A DNA stretch of 64,000 nt. It comes from Deltaproteobacteria bacterium HGW-Deltaproteobacteria-8. GTDB taxonomy: Bacteria > Desulfobacterota > Desulfovibrionia > Desulfovibrionales > Desulfovibrionaceae. Below, in pieces: positions 8,129 through 18,603 of the stretch; position 1 is the first letter of the stretch; each line of letters starts with the position of its first letter. The position numbers and the translations under genes were made by a program. A model generated the notes under the pieces. The model searched no databases, was not told where the DNA came from, and saw only the letters and a program-made list of their open reading frames with translations. The stretch lies in the NCBI GenBank assembly GCA_002840405.1, contig PHAR01000001.1, forward strand, positions 14,384 through 78,383. Direction: 5' to 3'.

Positions 8129-11100
8129 ATGCAGAATTTCGCCAAAGTTATCGCCGCGAGGGAAGACTGGCTCATGGAGCGCGTGCTGTCGTACGCCCAG
8201 GCGCGCGGCTACACAAAATTCACCTCCTCGCTCAAGGAGGCCTGGCGCCTGTCCATCAATGGGCTCTCAGAGGCTTTGCTGCGCGCGCTTACCGGCACAC
8301 CAGAGGCCATGGAGCTTGGGGCCGAGGACACCTATACCGATGACCCGGCATCGGCCTTCGCTGTTGCCGAGGCCCGCCTGCACAGGATCAGGGGCATCAG
8401 CCTGGGCATGTTCCTCGGCCTGTTGAAATACTATCGCCAGAGCTATCTTGATCTTGTGGACAAGGCTGACCTGGTTGGCGAGGGGCGCCTCCAGGCCAAA
8501 TACTTTCTGGATCGATTCTTCGACCGCGTCGAGGTGGCCGTTGCCTCGGAATGGTCCTCCTTCTCGGAACAGGGGAAGCACAACGAATTGCGTGAAGCCA
8601 ACCGCAGCATAGTCCTGGAGAAGAATCGCTATCAGACCCTTTTTGAGACGCTGTCCACTCCGGTGGTCTTCATCAACAGCGAAGGGCTCATCCAAAACCT
8701 GAACATTGCCGCCATCTCCTGGCTGGGGCAGACGGCAAGGAACGAGGCTGTTTCCCCGCAACTTCCCGGGCAGAACCATGGGCACGCAGCGCAAGTCGCA
8801 GCTTTTCGCGGGCGCTCGGCGGTGGAGGTGTTCACCTGGCTTGAGCAGCCCCTGAAGCGGATCCTTCAGGATGGCGAAACCCGGCTCTCGTACCTGCAAC
8901 ATCTCGGGGAGGGCGCTTCAGCTCGTGACATCATCGCCACAATCTCAGCCCACAAGAATCTGGGTGGTACCTTCGAAGGGTTTGTGCTCGTCGTACAGGA
9001 TGTCACCGAGCTCACTCGCTCCAGGGAACAGCTCAGCCAGACCAACCGGCTGCTGGAGACGGAGGTTCAGCTACGGACCAAGGCCCTGGAAGAGACCAAC
9101 GCCCGCCTGAAGGGCGAGGTGCGCGAGCGGGAGCTTTACCAGCAGGCGCTTACCGAGAGCGCCAGCCTGTACCGCGCCGTGGTGGAGGACCAGGGGGAGC
9201 TTATCTGCCGCTTCCGGCCGGACGGCACCATACTCTTTGCCAACATGGCCTACACCCGAATTTTTGGCAGCCGCCTGGTGTCCGAGGCCGAGGGGCCGCA
9301 CATGATCCTGCACGAGGGGGAGCAGCGCAGCCTGAAGGAGCTTCTGGCCCTGCTCACCGAAGCAAGGCCCGTGCAGAGCTTTGAACAGCGGGCCACGGCT
9401 CCATCCGGCCAGACTGTTTGGTACAGCTGGACCTGCCGGGGCAACTTCAGCGACGCAGGCGTGCTGGAGGCCTGCCAACTTGTGGGCGGAGACGTCACCC
9501 GGGCGCGCGAGGCCGAGCAGGCCCTGCGCGAGCTCAATGAATCCCTTGAGAAGACCGTGCGTGAGCGTACGGAGAAGCTTGACGAGCGCGCCCGGAGCTT
9601 CGAGCGCATGAACAAGAACCTGCAGATGCAGATCGAGAGCCGCAAGCGTGCAGAGGCCGCCCTGGCCAAGGCTGCCGATGAGCAGCAGGTCAAGGTGCGC
9701 CAGATCACCGCTCTGTATGGGCTGGCTGAGGCGCTGGGCACCCATTGGGCCAGCGTTCAGGAGATGCTGGACAAAGCGGTGGGCGCGCTCCAACTTGGCT
9801 GGCGCAGCCAGGGCTCCACGGCTGGAGAGATCGTCTTTGACGGACAGGCGTACAGAAGCCGCGACTATCAGGATGACTGCGAGTGCCTGGTGCGTCCCCT
9901 CACGGTTTTGAGTCAGGAACGGGGCAGCGTGAAGATCTGTTCTTCCAAGCCGTTCGAACCGGGAAACAAGAAAGTCTTCAAGAAGGACGAGGAGGCCCTG
10001 CTCACCAGCATGACGCGGCAGATCGAACGCTCCCTGGAGGCCCACCTCTCGCACTCGCGCCTCTCCCAGTCGGAGCGCGAGTTCCGTGAATTCTTCGACA
10101 ACGCGGCCGAGGCCATTTTCATCCACGATGAACAGGGCCGGATCATGGACGTTAACAAGAACGCCGGGATCTGGCTCAACCTCCCCACAGACGGCCTGGT
10201 CGGCTTAAACCTTCTGGACTTTACCGCAGTGGAGGACAGGGAGACCATGGCCGGGCGCTTCCTCAACTCCCTGCGCGAGACCCCGGAAGTCTTCCGGGTG
10301 ACCCTCCGGCGCAAGGACGGCTTTGCCATTCCCCTGGAGCTGCTCTGTCAGGCCCAGGATTATCAAGGCCGTAAGGTGCTCGTCAGCAGCGGGCGCAACA
10401 TCAGCAAGCGCCAGCAAGCCGAAGCCGAAGCCCAGCGGCGCATGGACCAGGAGCTGCTTTTGTCCGGCATCTCCTCGCGACTGGTCAACGCCATCGGCGT
10501 CGAGGTAGCTTCGGCCATGACTGACACCCTTGCCGAGATCTGCGGATTTCTCGGCATGCAGCGCGCGGCGATCTATCATTATGATGAGTCGAAGAAGCGC
10601 TTCGAGCTGTCCCATCAATGGCATGCCGAAGACCTGCCCGCCCTGCCAAAGGAGCTGAAGTACCTGGGCCGCATCAAGACGCCCTGGCTCTTTGAACGCT
10701 CCATGACCCAGGAGTGGCTGACCATCCGCGACGTTGAACACTTGCCCCCGGCGGCGCACAAGGAGAAGCGCCTTCTGGCCGGCGCCGGGGTCTCCTGCCT
10801 GACCGCAATCCCCATGTCTATCCGGGGGCGATTGCAGGGGCTCTTCATGGTGGCCTGCCGGAATACTGCTGCTTTGTCCCTGCCCGATCCCCAGCTGCTG
10901 CTCCAGTTCGCGCCCATGTTTTCCAACGTCATGCTGCGCCAGCACATCCGCACTGCCTTAAACGAGAACGTCAGCCTCACGAGCTCCATCCTGAACGCGC
11001 TCTCAACCTTTCTCTGCGTGCTCGACAAGCACGGCGCCATCACCCTGGTCAACCGCGCCTGGCGACAGCACGGGGACAAGACCGGGCCTGCCGTGGCCGC

Positions 11101-12526
11101 GAGCCTGTCTGTGGGCGGCGACTATCTGGACTTCTGCCGCAAGGCCGCAGAGCTCGGCGACAAATATGCCGTAGCCATACATGAGGGAATCTCCTCGGTC
11201 CTGACAGGGCAGAGCAGTCTGTTCCAACTGGAGTTCTCCTCTCGTTCTGGCCCGGCCTTGCGCTGGTATCTTCTTGAGGCCACACCAAGCGGCAAGGGCG
11301 TCCGGGGCGCCGTGGTCTCACACCTGAACATCACCGCCAAGAAGCGGGCCGAACGGCGTCTTTCCCGCAACGAGACACGCTACAGGACGCTCATCGAGGC
11401 CCTGCACGAGGGACTGCTCATGATCCGCAAGGGCGGGATCATGGCCTACCTGAACGACCAGTTCGCCAAGATGCTCGGCTGGCCTAGATCAACGCTGTTG
11501 GGCCGCAGGCCGGAAGATTACGTGGCCGCCGAGAGCCTGTCGCGCCTGACGGCGCTGCTCAGTCCCGGGATCGAAACACGGCACGCCGAGGAGATCATCT
11601 GGAAGCATGCCTCGGGTCGGCACGTGTACACCCTGGTCTCGGCCTCAGCGGCGCTGGATGAGGAAGGCAATGTCATGGGGACATTCGCGGTGGTGACCCA
11701 AAAGCTGTAGGCCATCGGTCAGCTCGCCGCTGGCATAGCGCACGAGATCAACACGCCCGCGCAATACGTGGGCAACAACGTCCGGTTCATCAAGGGAGCC
11801 TTCGAGGAAATCCTCGTTGTCTGCAACAAGACGCGCGAATTTATGCAGGCTGCACAAAAGGACACACCCACGACCGAGGATGTGGCGGCCCTGGCGGAAT
11901 TCATGGCCGAGCGCGACATCGAGTACCTGGAGGTCGAAGTTCCGGGCGCCATCGCCCAGACTCTGGAAGGCATCGAGCGCATCAGCACCATCGTGCGCTC
12001 GGTGAAGCAGTTTGCCCATCCCGGAGCCCTGGTCATGGCCCCGGCGGACCTGAACGAAGCCATGCGCAGCACGGTGACGGTGTCGCGCAATGAATGGAAG
12101 TACGTGGCCGATCTCGACACCGAGCTCGACGAGAACCTGCCGCCTGTGGTCTGCATGGTCGGAGAGATCAACCAGGTGGTCCTGAACCTCATCGTCAACG
12201 CCTCGCACGCCATCGCCGACGCCATCGAAAAAGATCCCCAGCGCAAGGGCCACATCATGCTTACGACCAGGCACGCCCCGCCCTGGGCCGAGATCCGCGT
12301 CACGGATACGGGTACGGGCATTCCACCCGAGGTCCAGGCCAAGATCTTCGATCCCTTTTTTACCACCAAGGAGGTGGGCCAGGGCACCGGCCAGGGCCTG
12401 ACCATCTCGCGCTCCATCGTGATGGAGAAGCATGGGGGACAGCTCTTTTTTGAAACCGAGCCCGGCGTGGGCACCACCTTTGTGGTGCGCCTCCCGCTGG
12501 CGCAGAGTGGGGAAAGCAAACAATGA
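8129..12526 (+). pseudogene. Multi-PAS/GAF sensor histidine kinase with in-frame amber stop before the H-box
   Basis: One frame of 1466 codons runs from ATG 8129 (GGGGGTGGAA upstream) to 12526, broken only by TAG at 11708-11710 (codon 1194). Approximate order: helical sensor region 1-165; PAS 167-290; coiled coil; PAS 347-455; coiled coil; GAF-like 526-635; PAS 650-765; GAF 776-945; PAS 950-1075; PAS 1084-1190; HisKA with phospho-acceptor His 1205 in AGIAHEINTP; HATPase with DTGTGIP and GTGQGL. Relatives read E-A-I-G-Q at the break, so TAG looks like a GAG change or a sequence error. If real, the sensor half is cut from the kinase half. No transmembrane segment is evident. It overlaps the next gene by 4 bp. 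Confidence 0.8.
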
Positions 12527-13734
12527 AACGGAACATCCTGTTTGTGGATGACGAACCCAATATTCTTCAAGGCTTGCGGCGTCTGCTCAGGCCCATGCGC
12601 GATAAATGGGACATGCACTTCGTAGGCAGCGGGCAGGAGGCTCTTGAACTCATGTCGCGCGTGTCCATGGACGCTGTTGTTTCGGACATGCGCATGCCCG
12701 GCATGGACGGGCCCACCCTGCTTTTGCGGATCATGCACGAGCACCCGGACGTGGTGCGCTTTGCCCTTTCCGGCTACTCGGACCAGGAGATGATCGGACG
12801 CAGCATCGCGCCGACCCACCAGTATCTGACCAAGCCCTGTGACGAAGAAAAGCTCATCCAGGCCCTGGAGGAGGCCATGAACGCCCGGGCCTTCATTTCC
12901 AACAAGGCTGTGCTGGACAAGATCGCCCGCATTGAGCACCTGCCCGTGCTGCCCCGGGCCTACGTTCGCATCACCGACGAGCTTTCCAAGGGCGACCCCT
13001 CGCCCAAGCTCGTGGGCGAAATCGTGGCCGAGGACATCGGTCTCACCGCCAATATCCTGAAGCTTGTGAACTCGTCCTACTTCGGCCTGTCACGGCCCGT
13101 CACCATGCCGCAGCAGGCGGTCATCGTGCTGGGGGTGAACGTCATCCGCTCGGTGATCCTCTCCCTGCATGTGTTCAAGAGCTTTGAAACCACGGAGGAG
13201 CGTTCCTTCTCCCTGTCAAAGCTGTGGGCGCATTGCCAGCGCACGGCCAGCATCGCCCGGGTCATCGCCCAGGCTGAGGGTCTGGGCAAGGATAAAGCTG
13301 ACAATGCGTACATCGCCGCACTGCTGCACGACTTAGGCAAGCTCCTGCTGGACGCCCACTGCGCCACGGAATGCCAGATGATCTATCAAGAGGTCCGCGA
13401 AAACAACCGCCTCGTGGCCGAGGTGGAATCCGAAGTTCTGGGACTTACCCACGCCCAGGTAGGCGCGTACCTGCTGGGGTTGTGGGGCCTGCCCCCGGAA
13501 GTGGTGCAAGCCGTGGCCCGGCATCATGCCCAGGACCCTGAGCCAGAGGGGCTGAACGCTGCGAGCGTGACCTATTTCGCAAATTTGTTGGACCACGACA
13601 TCTTTATCTTTAACGAGCATTACGCACGGCCGCAGGCGAGCCCGGAGCGTCTGGCGGCCTTGGGCGGTCCGGACACGTTCGCGCGGTGGCGGGAAGCGGC
13701 CGTGGCCCTGGGCATCAGCGAGGAGGGTACATGA
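12523..13734 (+). CDS. Response regulator with HDOD output domain
   Basis: 403 residues. The receiver domain at 1-120 has the acidic pair DDE near 9-11, phospho-acceptor Asp55 (VVSDMRMPGMDG), and Lys in LTKPC. Residues 135-330 match HDOD, a non-catalytic relative of HD phosphohydrolases (LPVLPRAYVRI, LVNSSYFGLSRP, ALLHDLGKLLLD). HDOD proteins act in signalling, often with cyclic-di-GMP or taxis systems. Its ATGA start overlaps the stop of the kinase gene, which implies translational coupling and a shared pathway. Confidence 0.9.
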   Translation: MKRNILFVDDEPNILQGLRRLLRPMRDKWDMHFVGSGQEALELMSRVSMDAVVSDMRMPGMDGPTLLLRIMHEHPDVVRFALSGYSDQEMIGRSIAPTHQYLTKPCDEEKLIQALEEAMNARAFISNKAVLDKIARIEHLPVLPRAYVRITDELSKGDPSPKLVGEIVAEDIGLTANILKLVNSSYFGLSRPVTMPQQAVIVLGVNVIRSVILSLHVFKSFETTEERSFSLSKLWAHCQRTASIARVIAQAEGLGKDKADNAYIAALLHDLGKLLLDAHCATECQMIYQEVRENNRLVAEVESEVLGLTHAQVGAYLLGLWGLPPEVVQAVARHHAQDPEPEGLNAASVTYFANLLDHDIFIFNEHYARPQASPERLAALGGPDTFARWREAAVALGISEEGT

Positions 13735-14879
13735 ACAGGAAGGTATTGTTCGTCGACGACGACGTGAACCTGCTGGAGAGCTTCCGCAGGCAGCTGCACA
13801 AAAAGGCTGAGATCATCACCGCCGAGGGCCCCAAGGCCGGCATCGAGGCCGCCGCGCGCCAGGGGCCGTTCTCCGTGGTCATCTCCGACTACAGCATGCC
13901 GGTGATGAACGGCGTGGACATGCTGCGCGTCATCCGTCATGGCAGCCCGGACACTGTGCGCGTGCTTCTGACTGGACACGCCGACCTGGACGTGGCCATC
14001 CAGGCGGTGAACGAGAGCAGCATCTTTCGGCTTTTGACCAAGCCTTGCCCGCCGGAGACCATCGAGAAGGTGCTGGACGACGCCTTTCGCCATTTTGACC
14101 TCATCACGGCTGAGCGAGAGCTCTTGGAGAAGACGCTCAAGGGCAGCGTGTCCGTGCTGTGTGATCTCATCTCGTTGGTCAAGCCGGAGGTCTTTGGCCG
14201 GGTCTCGCGCATCCTGCCGCACCTGCGCGGCGTCAGCAGGCGCGTGAACGACCCGCGCCCCTGGGAGACCGAGACCGCCGCCATGCTCTCGGTGGTGGGC
14301 TTCATCACCCTGCCGGACTCGCTCATCAACAAGGTGGAGAAGGGCAAGCCCTTGACTGACGCCGAGCAGCAGCAGTTTCTGGGCCATCCGGCCTTTGGGG
14401 CCAGACTGATCTCCAAGATTCCGCGCATGGTCGGCGTGACGCAGATCGTGGCTTACCAGGAGAAACACTTCGAGGGCGGTGGCGTACCCAAGGACGAGGT
14501 CCAGGGCGAGGCCATCCCGCTTGGCGCGCGCATACTCAAGGCTGTGGTGGACTTCGACATTCTGCTGTCCAACGCCATGCCCAAGGCCGAGGCCATAGCC
14601 AAGCTGGACCGCCGCAAGGGAGTCTACGACCCCAAGATCGTTGCCGCCCTGGCCGAGGTCGTCAACGAGCAGGCGCGCTATGCCATGCAGAAGGTGCACC
14701 TGCACTCCCTGACGACGGGCATGATCCTGGCCGAAGACCTTTTTGGTCAGCGGGGCACGGAAACCTTGCTGCTCATGGCCAAGGGGCGCGAGCTCAATGA
14801 GACGGTCATCGAGTTTATCCTCGACAACTCGAAGACCATCAAGATCAACCAACCCGTGGCCGTGATCCAGCCGATTTAG
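13731..14879 (+). CDS. Response regulator with degenerate HD-GYP-like domain
   Basis: 382 residues. Receiver domain at 1-120 with Asp53 (VISDYSMPVMNG). The C-terminal part aligns with HD-GYP phosphodiesterases, but the metal ligands are gone: the HD pair reads SVVGF, and the HHExxDGxGYP stretch reads YQEKHFEGGGVP. It keeps the HD-GYP fold signature IPLGARILKAVVDFD. It is therefore unlikely to hydrolyse cyclic-di-GMP and may be a binding or scaffold protein. The start is ATG 13731, overlapping the previous stop by 4 bp. Confidence 0.85.
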   Translation: MNRKVLFVDDDVNLLESFRRQLHKKAEIITAEGPKAGIEAAARQGPFSVVISDYSMPVMNGVDMLRVIRHGSPDTVRVLLTGHADLDVAIQAVNESSIFRLLTKPCPPETIEKVLDDAFRHFDLITAERELLEKTLKGSVSVLCDLISLVKPEVFGRVSRILPHLRGVSRRVNDPRPWETETAAMLSVVGFITLPDSLINKVEKGKPLTDAEQQQFLGHPAFGARLISKIPRMVGVTQIVAYQEKHFEGGGVPKDEVQGEAIPLGARILKAVVDFDILLSNAMPKAEAIAKLDRRKGVYDPKIVAALAEVVNEQARYAMQKVHLHSLTTGMILAEDLFGQRGTETLLLMAKGRELNETVIEFILDNSKTIKINQPVAVIQPI

Positions 14880-14903
14880 GCGGCAGGCCAAGTGAGGAAC
14901 GTG

Positions 14904-15911
14904 ATGCCCAAGCCCCGTGTGCTCGTAGTGGACGACGACGCCAACCTGCTTGATTCGATGCGTCGTCAGTTTTCTGCGAATTTTGAGGTGGTGCTGGCAA
15001 ATAGCGGCCAGCATGCCCTTGAGCTCATGGCCTCAAGCGAGCCGTTCAGCGTCCTTGTCTCAGACCTCAAAATGCCTGGCATGGACGGCATCCAGTTGCT
15101 GTCCCAAGCCTCGGAGTTGTTTCCGGATACCGTGCGCATCCTGCTCACCGGCTACGCTGACCTGCAGAATGCCATAGACGCAGTGAATCAGGGCTTCATC
15201 TTCCGTTTACTGACCAAGCCTTGCCTGCCAGAGGCCCTTGACCATGCCCTGGCCGAAGCCATCCGGCATCAGGGCCTTGTGGAAGCCCAGCGCGAGAACT
15301 ACTCGCTCAAGCGCTTCAAGCGGTTGCTTGAAGGCATCATGCGCGGATTTTCTGCACTGGTGGAGGCGCGCGACCCTTACTTGGCCGGGCATCAGGTCCG
15401 GGTCACGGCCTTGGCCCTGGCCATCGCCCAAGAACTGGGCATGAACTCGGACGAGTTGGAGATCCTTCGCATTGCGGCCATGCTCCACGATATCGGCAAG
15501 GTCAAAGTGCCTGCGGATTTCCTGAACCGTCCAGGGGCCCTGCGCGAGGAGGAGTTCTCGGTCATCAAGATGCACCCCGAAGTGGGGTACGACATTCTGA
15601 AGAACTTGGACGAAGACTGGCCGGTGGCCGTCATCATCCGCCAGCATCATGAGCGCATGGACGGCTCCGGCTATCCGCAGGGCCTGGCAGGGGACGATAT
15701 CGTCCAGGGCGCGCGCATTATCGCTGTGGCCGATGTGGTGGATGCCATGTGCTCGCATCGCCCCTATCGGCCAAGCCTGGGCACCGAAGCCGCCCTAAAG
15801 GAGCTCGAGGCGGGCAGCGGCACCAAGTTTGAGCCGCAGATTGTGGCGGCCTGCCTGCGGCTCTTCCGTGAGAAAGGGTTTCAGCTCCCACAGACGACAG
15901 ACGCCTACTGA
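14904..15911 (+). CDS. Response regulator with HD-GYP cyclic-di-GMP phosphodiesterase domain
   Basis: 335 residues. Receiver domain at 1-120 with Asp54 (LVSDLKMPGMDG). The HD-GYP domain at about 155-330 keeps its motifs: MLHDIGKVKVP, QHHERMDGSGYP, RIIAVADVVDAM, RPYRP. The expected activity is hydrolysis of cyclic-di-GMP under receiver control. ATG 14904 is preferred because GAGG lies 6 bases upstream; a GTG at 14892 is also in frame. It is the last gene of the kinase/three-regulator operon. Confidence 0.9.
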   Translation: MPKPRVLVVDDDANLLDSMRRQFSANFEVVLANSGQHALELMASSEPFSVLVSDLKMPGMDGIQLLSQASELFPDTVRILLTGYADLQNAIDAVNQGFIFRLLTKPCLPEALDHALAEAIRHQGLVEAQRENYSLKRFKRLLEGIMRGFSALVEARDPYLAGHQVRVTALALAIAQELGMNSDELEILRIAAMLHDIGKVKVPADFLNRPGALREEEFSVIKMHPEVGYDILKNLDEDWPVAVIIRQHHERMDGSGYPQGLAGDDIVQGARIIAVADVVDAMCSHRPYRPSLGTEAALKELEAGSGTKFEPQIVAACLRLFREKGFQLPQTTDAY

Positions 15912-15950
15912 ACTGAGGGGTGACTCTTCGGCAGGGTGGGGCTGCAAACG

Positions 15951-15980
15951 AAAAGGCCCGGAGTCGTCTCCGGGCCTTTT
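15951..15980. terminator. Bidirectional rho-independent terminator
   Basis: A perfect 13-bp stem, AAAAGGCCCGGAG and its complement, with a TCGT loop. It is A-rich on one side and T-rich on the other, and lies between the convergent regulator operon and the FadL-type gene. Confidence 0.9.
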
Positions 15981-16002
15981 CGTGCCTATATGAGGGGGGC
16001 GG

Positions 16003-17238
16003 CTAGAACTTGTAGCCCACGGAGAAGCTGCCCATGTACGCCCGGCTGTCCGAGATCTGGCTTGCGCCAGCGACGTTGGGGGTGGAGTCGATGCTGCGGT
16101 CGTTGTTCACCAGATACATGACCGAAAAATCGTAGGTGACGGGGCCTTGGGTGATGCCGAAGCCGGTGCTGTATATCTTGCGGTCGCTTGAGGGCAGCAT
16201 GTAGTCGGCAGTGGCGTCGCGTATGGGGTCCTGGTCCCAGACAAAGCCGGCGCGCAGGGCCAGCCAGTCCGTGGCCTTGTACTCGCCGCCGAACTGCAGG
16301 CGCCACACGTTGCGCCAGTTCTTGTCGCTGTCGACATCACGCGGTGTGCCGGTCCCGGGGTATTTGGTGTACGAATACGTCAGCTTCTCATAATCCTGCC
16401 ACTGGGTGTAGATGGCATCGACCTCGAATTTCCATTTGTCGGTGGGCTTGTAAGCCACGCCCAGGGTGTACGAGGCGGGCAGGGTCAGGCTGAGGGACAT
16501 GGGGGCGTTCTGGAGAACGGCATGCTCCGGGGAGTAGCTCGCGCGGCCATTGTCGGTGTGGCGCTGTGTGGAGTGGTAGGTCAGGCCTGCGCTCCACAGC
16601 GGGTTGAAAGTGTAGTGCAAGGCGAGATTGTAGCCAAATCCGATGCCGTCCACCTTCATCCGCATGTCATATTCTGTGCCACCAATGTCGATCTTCTTGC
16701 GCAGGTCGGCGGAGCTGACGAGGGCCTCCACGCCAAAGGCGAAGGACAGGTCGTCAGTCAGCTTGAAGGCCAGGTTGGGGTTGATGGAATAGGTCGCCAG
16801 GTCGGCGTTGTAGACCTTGTAGCGGCCCGGCCAGTTGTCGGAGTACTGCGTGCCCACGCCGAACCGGGAGAACACGCCGATGCCGAACCAGGCCTTGTCC
16901 GACGCCTGGTGGACATAGAAGGCGTGGGGCGGGAAGAAGTAGTTGGTCACGGTGGTGGCCTCGGGCTGGGCGCCCGCCTTCACATTGCCCACAGGCACGA
17001 TGACTGTGGCGCCAGCCATGACCTGGTTGCCCTTGAGTTGGGTCATGGCCGCGGGATTGTACGCAACGGTGGAGGCGTCCGTCCCCTCGGCGATGACTGC
17101 GCCACCCATGGCGTTGGCCCGGGCGCCATACTCGTACAACGCAAAACCGCCTGCCAGAGACAAGCACGGCAGGCTGAGCAGGGTGAACATGGTCATGACG
17201 CACATCAAGAAATGATCTTTGGCTCGACTCAGAATCAT
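16003..17238 (-). CDS. FadL/OMPP1-family outer-membrane transporter
   Basis: A predicted outer-membrane beta-barrel of 411 residues that in the family takes up hydrophobic molecules such as long-chain fatty acids or aromatics. The N-terminus has a signal peptide ending LSLPCLSLAGG, followed by the family start GFALYEYGARANAMGGA and YNPAAM. It ends in an aromatic residue (SVGYKF), as barrel proteins do. The start at 17238 has GAGG 6 bases upstream; the longer open frame upstream runs into the SRP and tRNA genes and is not coding. Substrate unknown. Confidence 0.85.
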   Translation of the reverse strand: MILSRAKDHFLMCVMTMFTLLSLPCLSLAGGFALYEYGARANAMGGAVIAEGTDASTVAYNPAAMTQLKGNQVMAGATVIVPVGNVKAGAQPEATTVTNYFFPPHAFYVHQASDKAWFGIGVFSRFGVGTQYSDNWPGRYKVYNADLATYSINPNLAFKLTDDLSFAFGVEALVSSADLRKKIDIGGTEYDMRMKVDGIGFGYNLALHYTFNPLWSAGLTYHSTQRHTDNGRASYSPEHAVLQNAPMSLSLTLPASYTLGVAYKPTDKWKFEVDAIYTQWQDYEKLTYSYTKYPGTGTPRDVDSDKNWRNVWRLQFGGEYKATDWLALRAGFVWDQDPIRDATADYMLPSSDRKIYSTGFGITQGPVTYDFSVMYLVNNDRSIDSTPNVAGASQISDSRAYMGSFSVGYKF

Positions 17239-17388
17239 AGGTGACCTCTTCCTGGGGGGCATTGCCACAGCAGTGAGCTTAAGTATGCAACAACTCGCGA
17301 CTGGGTCGCTAGTCGTTACCCTCAGAGAGTGAGAAAGTAAACACTCATTTAAAACAAGGCCCAAAGCATAAGGGACGGGGCAACAAAA

Positions 17389-17410
17389 AAGGGCGCATTT
17401 CTGCGCCCTT
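17389..17410 (-). terminator. Terminator of the tRNA-Ser / SRP RNA unit
   Basis: On the minus strand AAGGGCGCA pairs with TGCGCCCTT around a 4-base loop and is followed by a run of T, immediately after the SRP RNA. Confidence 0.85.
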
Positions 17411-17414
17411 CTTT

Positions 17415-17510
17415 CAGGGAAACCGGACACCCGGACTCGGACCGCTACCGCTGCTCCCTTTCGGGCCTGACGGGGTTCACGGCGAATCCGCCGTCCGGCT
17501 TCCCCGGGGT
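17415..17510 (-). ncRNA. ffs: Signal recognition particle RNA (small bacterial, 4.5S type)
   Basis: The minus strand carries the conserved apical core GTCAGGCCCGAAAGGGAGCA, with the GGAA-class tetraloop region and the asymmetric loop bases. It is flanked by arms that pair over a long distance (GGGGAAGCCGGAC with GTCCGGTTTCCC). The length of about 96 nt matches the small bacterial type. It lies 15 bp after tRNA-Ser and is followed by a terminator. The exact ends are estimated from pairing. Confidence 0.9.
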
Positions 17511-17525
17511 ATCTTGAGAAAAAAG

Positions 17526-17617
17526 TGGCGGAGAGGAGAGGATTTGAACCTCCGGTACCCTTTCGGGTACACACACTTTCCAGGCGTGCTCCTTAGGCCG
17601 GTCTCGGACACCTCTCC
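17526..17617 (-). tRNA. tRNA-Ser (anticodon GGA)
   Basis: A 92-nt cloverleaf with a GGAGAGG/CCTCTCC acceptor stem, a long variable arm (GTACCCGAAAGGGTAC), anticodon loop CTGGAAA and an encoded CCA end. The long variable arm and GGA anticodon identify serine. Confidence 0.97.
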
Positions 17618-17677
17618 GCGAGGTCGAAACGATTAATACGAAACATGTTGGCTGGCAAGCAAAAAATGCGCCCTAGC

Positions 17678-18595
17678 TCAGGGGAGTTTCAGGCTCCCGC
17701 GCAGTTCGTGCAGGCTGTCGCTGTGCGCTTTGATCATGGCCCTGGGCAGATCGTCGACTATACGGAAGGACTGGTCCGGCCGTAGGAAATTGGCCGTGCC
17801 CACCTGCACAGCAGAGGCCCCCAGCAGGATGAATTCCAGCGCATCCTCGGCGCTGACGATGCCGCCGATGCCGATGACCGGGATGGTCACCTTGCGGCAG
17901 ACCTGGTGCACGCAACGAAGGGCCACGGGCTTGATGGCAGGGCCGGACAGGCCGCCCATGACGTTGGCCAGGGTGGGCTTGCGCGTGCGGATGTCCACGG
18001 CCATGCCGAGCAGGGTGTTGATGAGCGACACGGCATCGGCCCCGCCGTCCTGGGCCGCCTGGGCGCAGGAGGCGATATCCGTGACGTTGGGCGAGAGCTT
18101 GACGATGACCGGCTTGCCCTTGGCGCGCTTCTTGACCATCTCGGTGACCTTGCGGATCTGCGCCGGGTCCTGCCCAAAGGCCGAGCCGCCCTGGCTGACG
18201 TTGGGGCAGGACACGTTGACCTCCAGCGCGGCCACGCCCTCTTCGCCGGAGAGGGTGTCGGCCAGTTCGCCGAACTCCGGCACGGTGCAGGCGTACATGT
18301 TGGCGATGATGGCTGTTTCGCGCCAGGGCAGGAGCGGCAGCTTGTCGCGCAGGAAGGCCTCCACTCCAGGGTTCTGGATGCCTATGGCGTTGAGCATGCC
18401 GCAGGGCGTCTCGGCCACGCGCGGCATGGGGTTGCCCTCCCGGGCCTTGAGCGACAGGCCCTTGACCACGATGCCGCCCAGGCGTTTCAGGTCGCCGAAG
18501 GACGAAAACTCCAGGCCAAAGCCGAAGGTGCCCGAAGCGGTGATGATGGGGTTCTTGAGCACCAGCCCGGCGAATTCCACACGCAGGTCGATCAC
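17678..18595 (-). CDS. pyrD: Dihydroorotate dehydrogenase B, catalytic subunit
   Basis: Oxidises dihydroorotate to orotate in pyrimidine synthesis, using NAD+ through the PyrK partner encoded just upstream. 305 residues, as expected for PyrDB. FMN-barrel motifs are visible: NPIITASGTFGFG, VNVSCPNVSQGG with the class 1 catalytic Cys region, LINTLLGMAVD, and GIGGIVSAEDALEF with AVQVGTANF for phosphate binding. A GTG start at 18595 with AGGAGGAG upstream is chosen; the pyrK stop lies 8 bp before it, so the two are coupled. Confidence 0.95.
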   Translation of the reverse strand: MIDLRVEFAGLVLKNPIITASGTFGFGLEFSSFGDLKRLGGIVVKGLSLKAREGNPMPRVAETPCGMLNAIGIQNPGVEAFLRDKLPLLPWRETAIIANMYACTVPEFGELADTLSGEEGVAALEVNVSCPNVSQGGSAFGQDPAQIRKVTEMVKKRAKGKPVIVKLSPNVTDIASCAQAAQDGGADAVSLINTLLGMAVDIRTRKPTLANVMGGLSGPAIKPVALRCVHQVCRKVTIPVIGIGGIVSAEDALEFILLGASAVQVGTANFLRPDQSFRIVDDLPRAMIKAHSDSLHELRGSLKLP

Positions 18596-18603
18596 GGCTC
18601 CTC

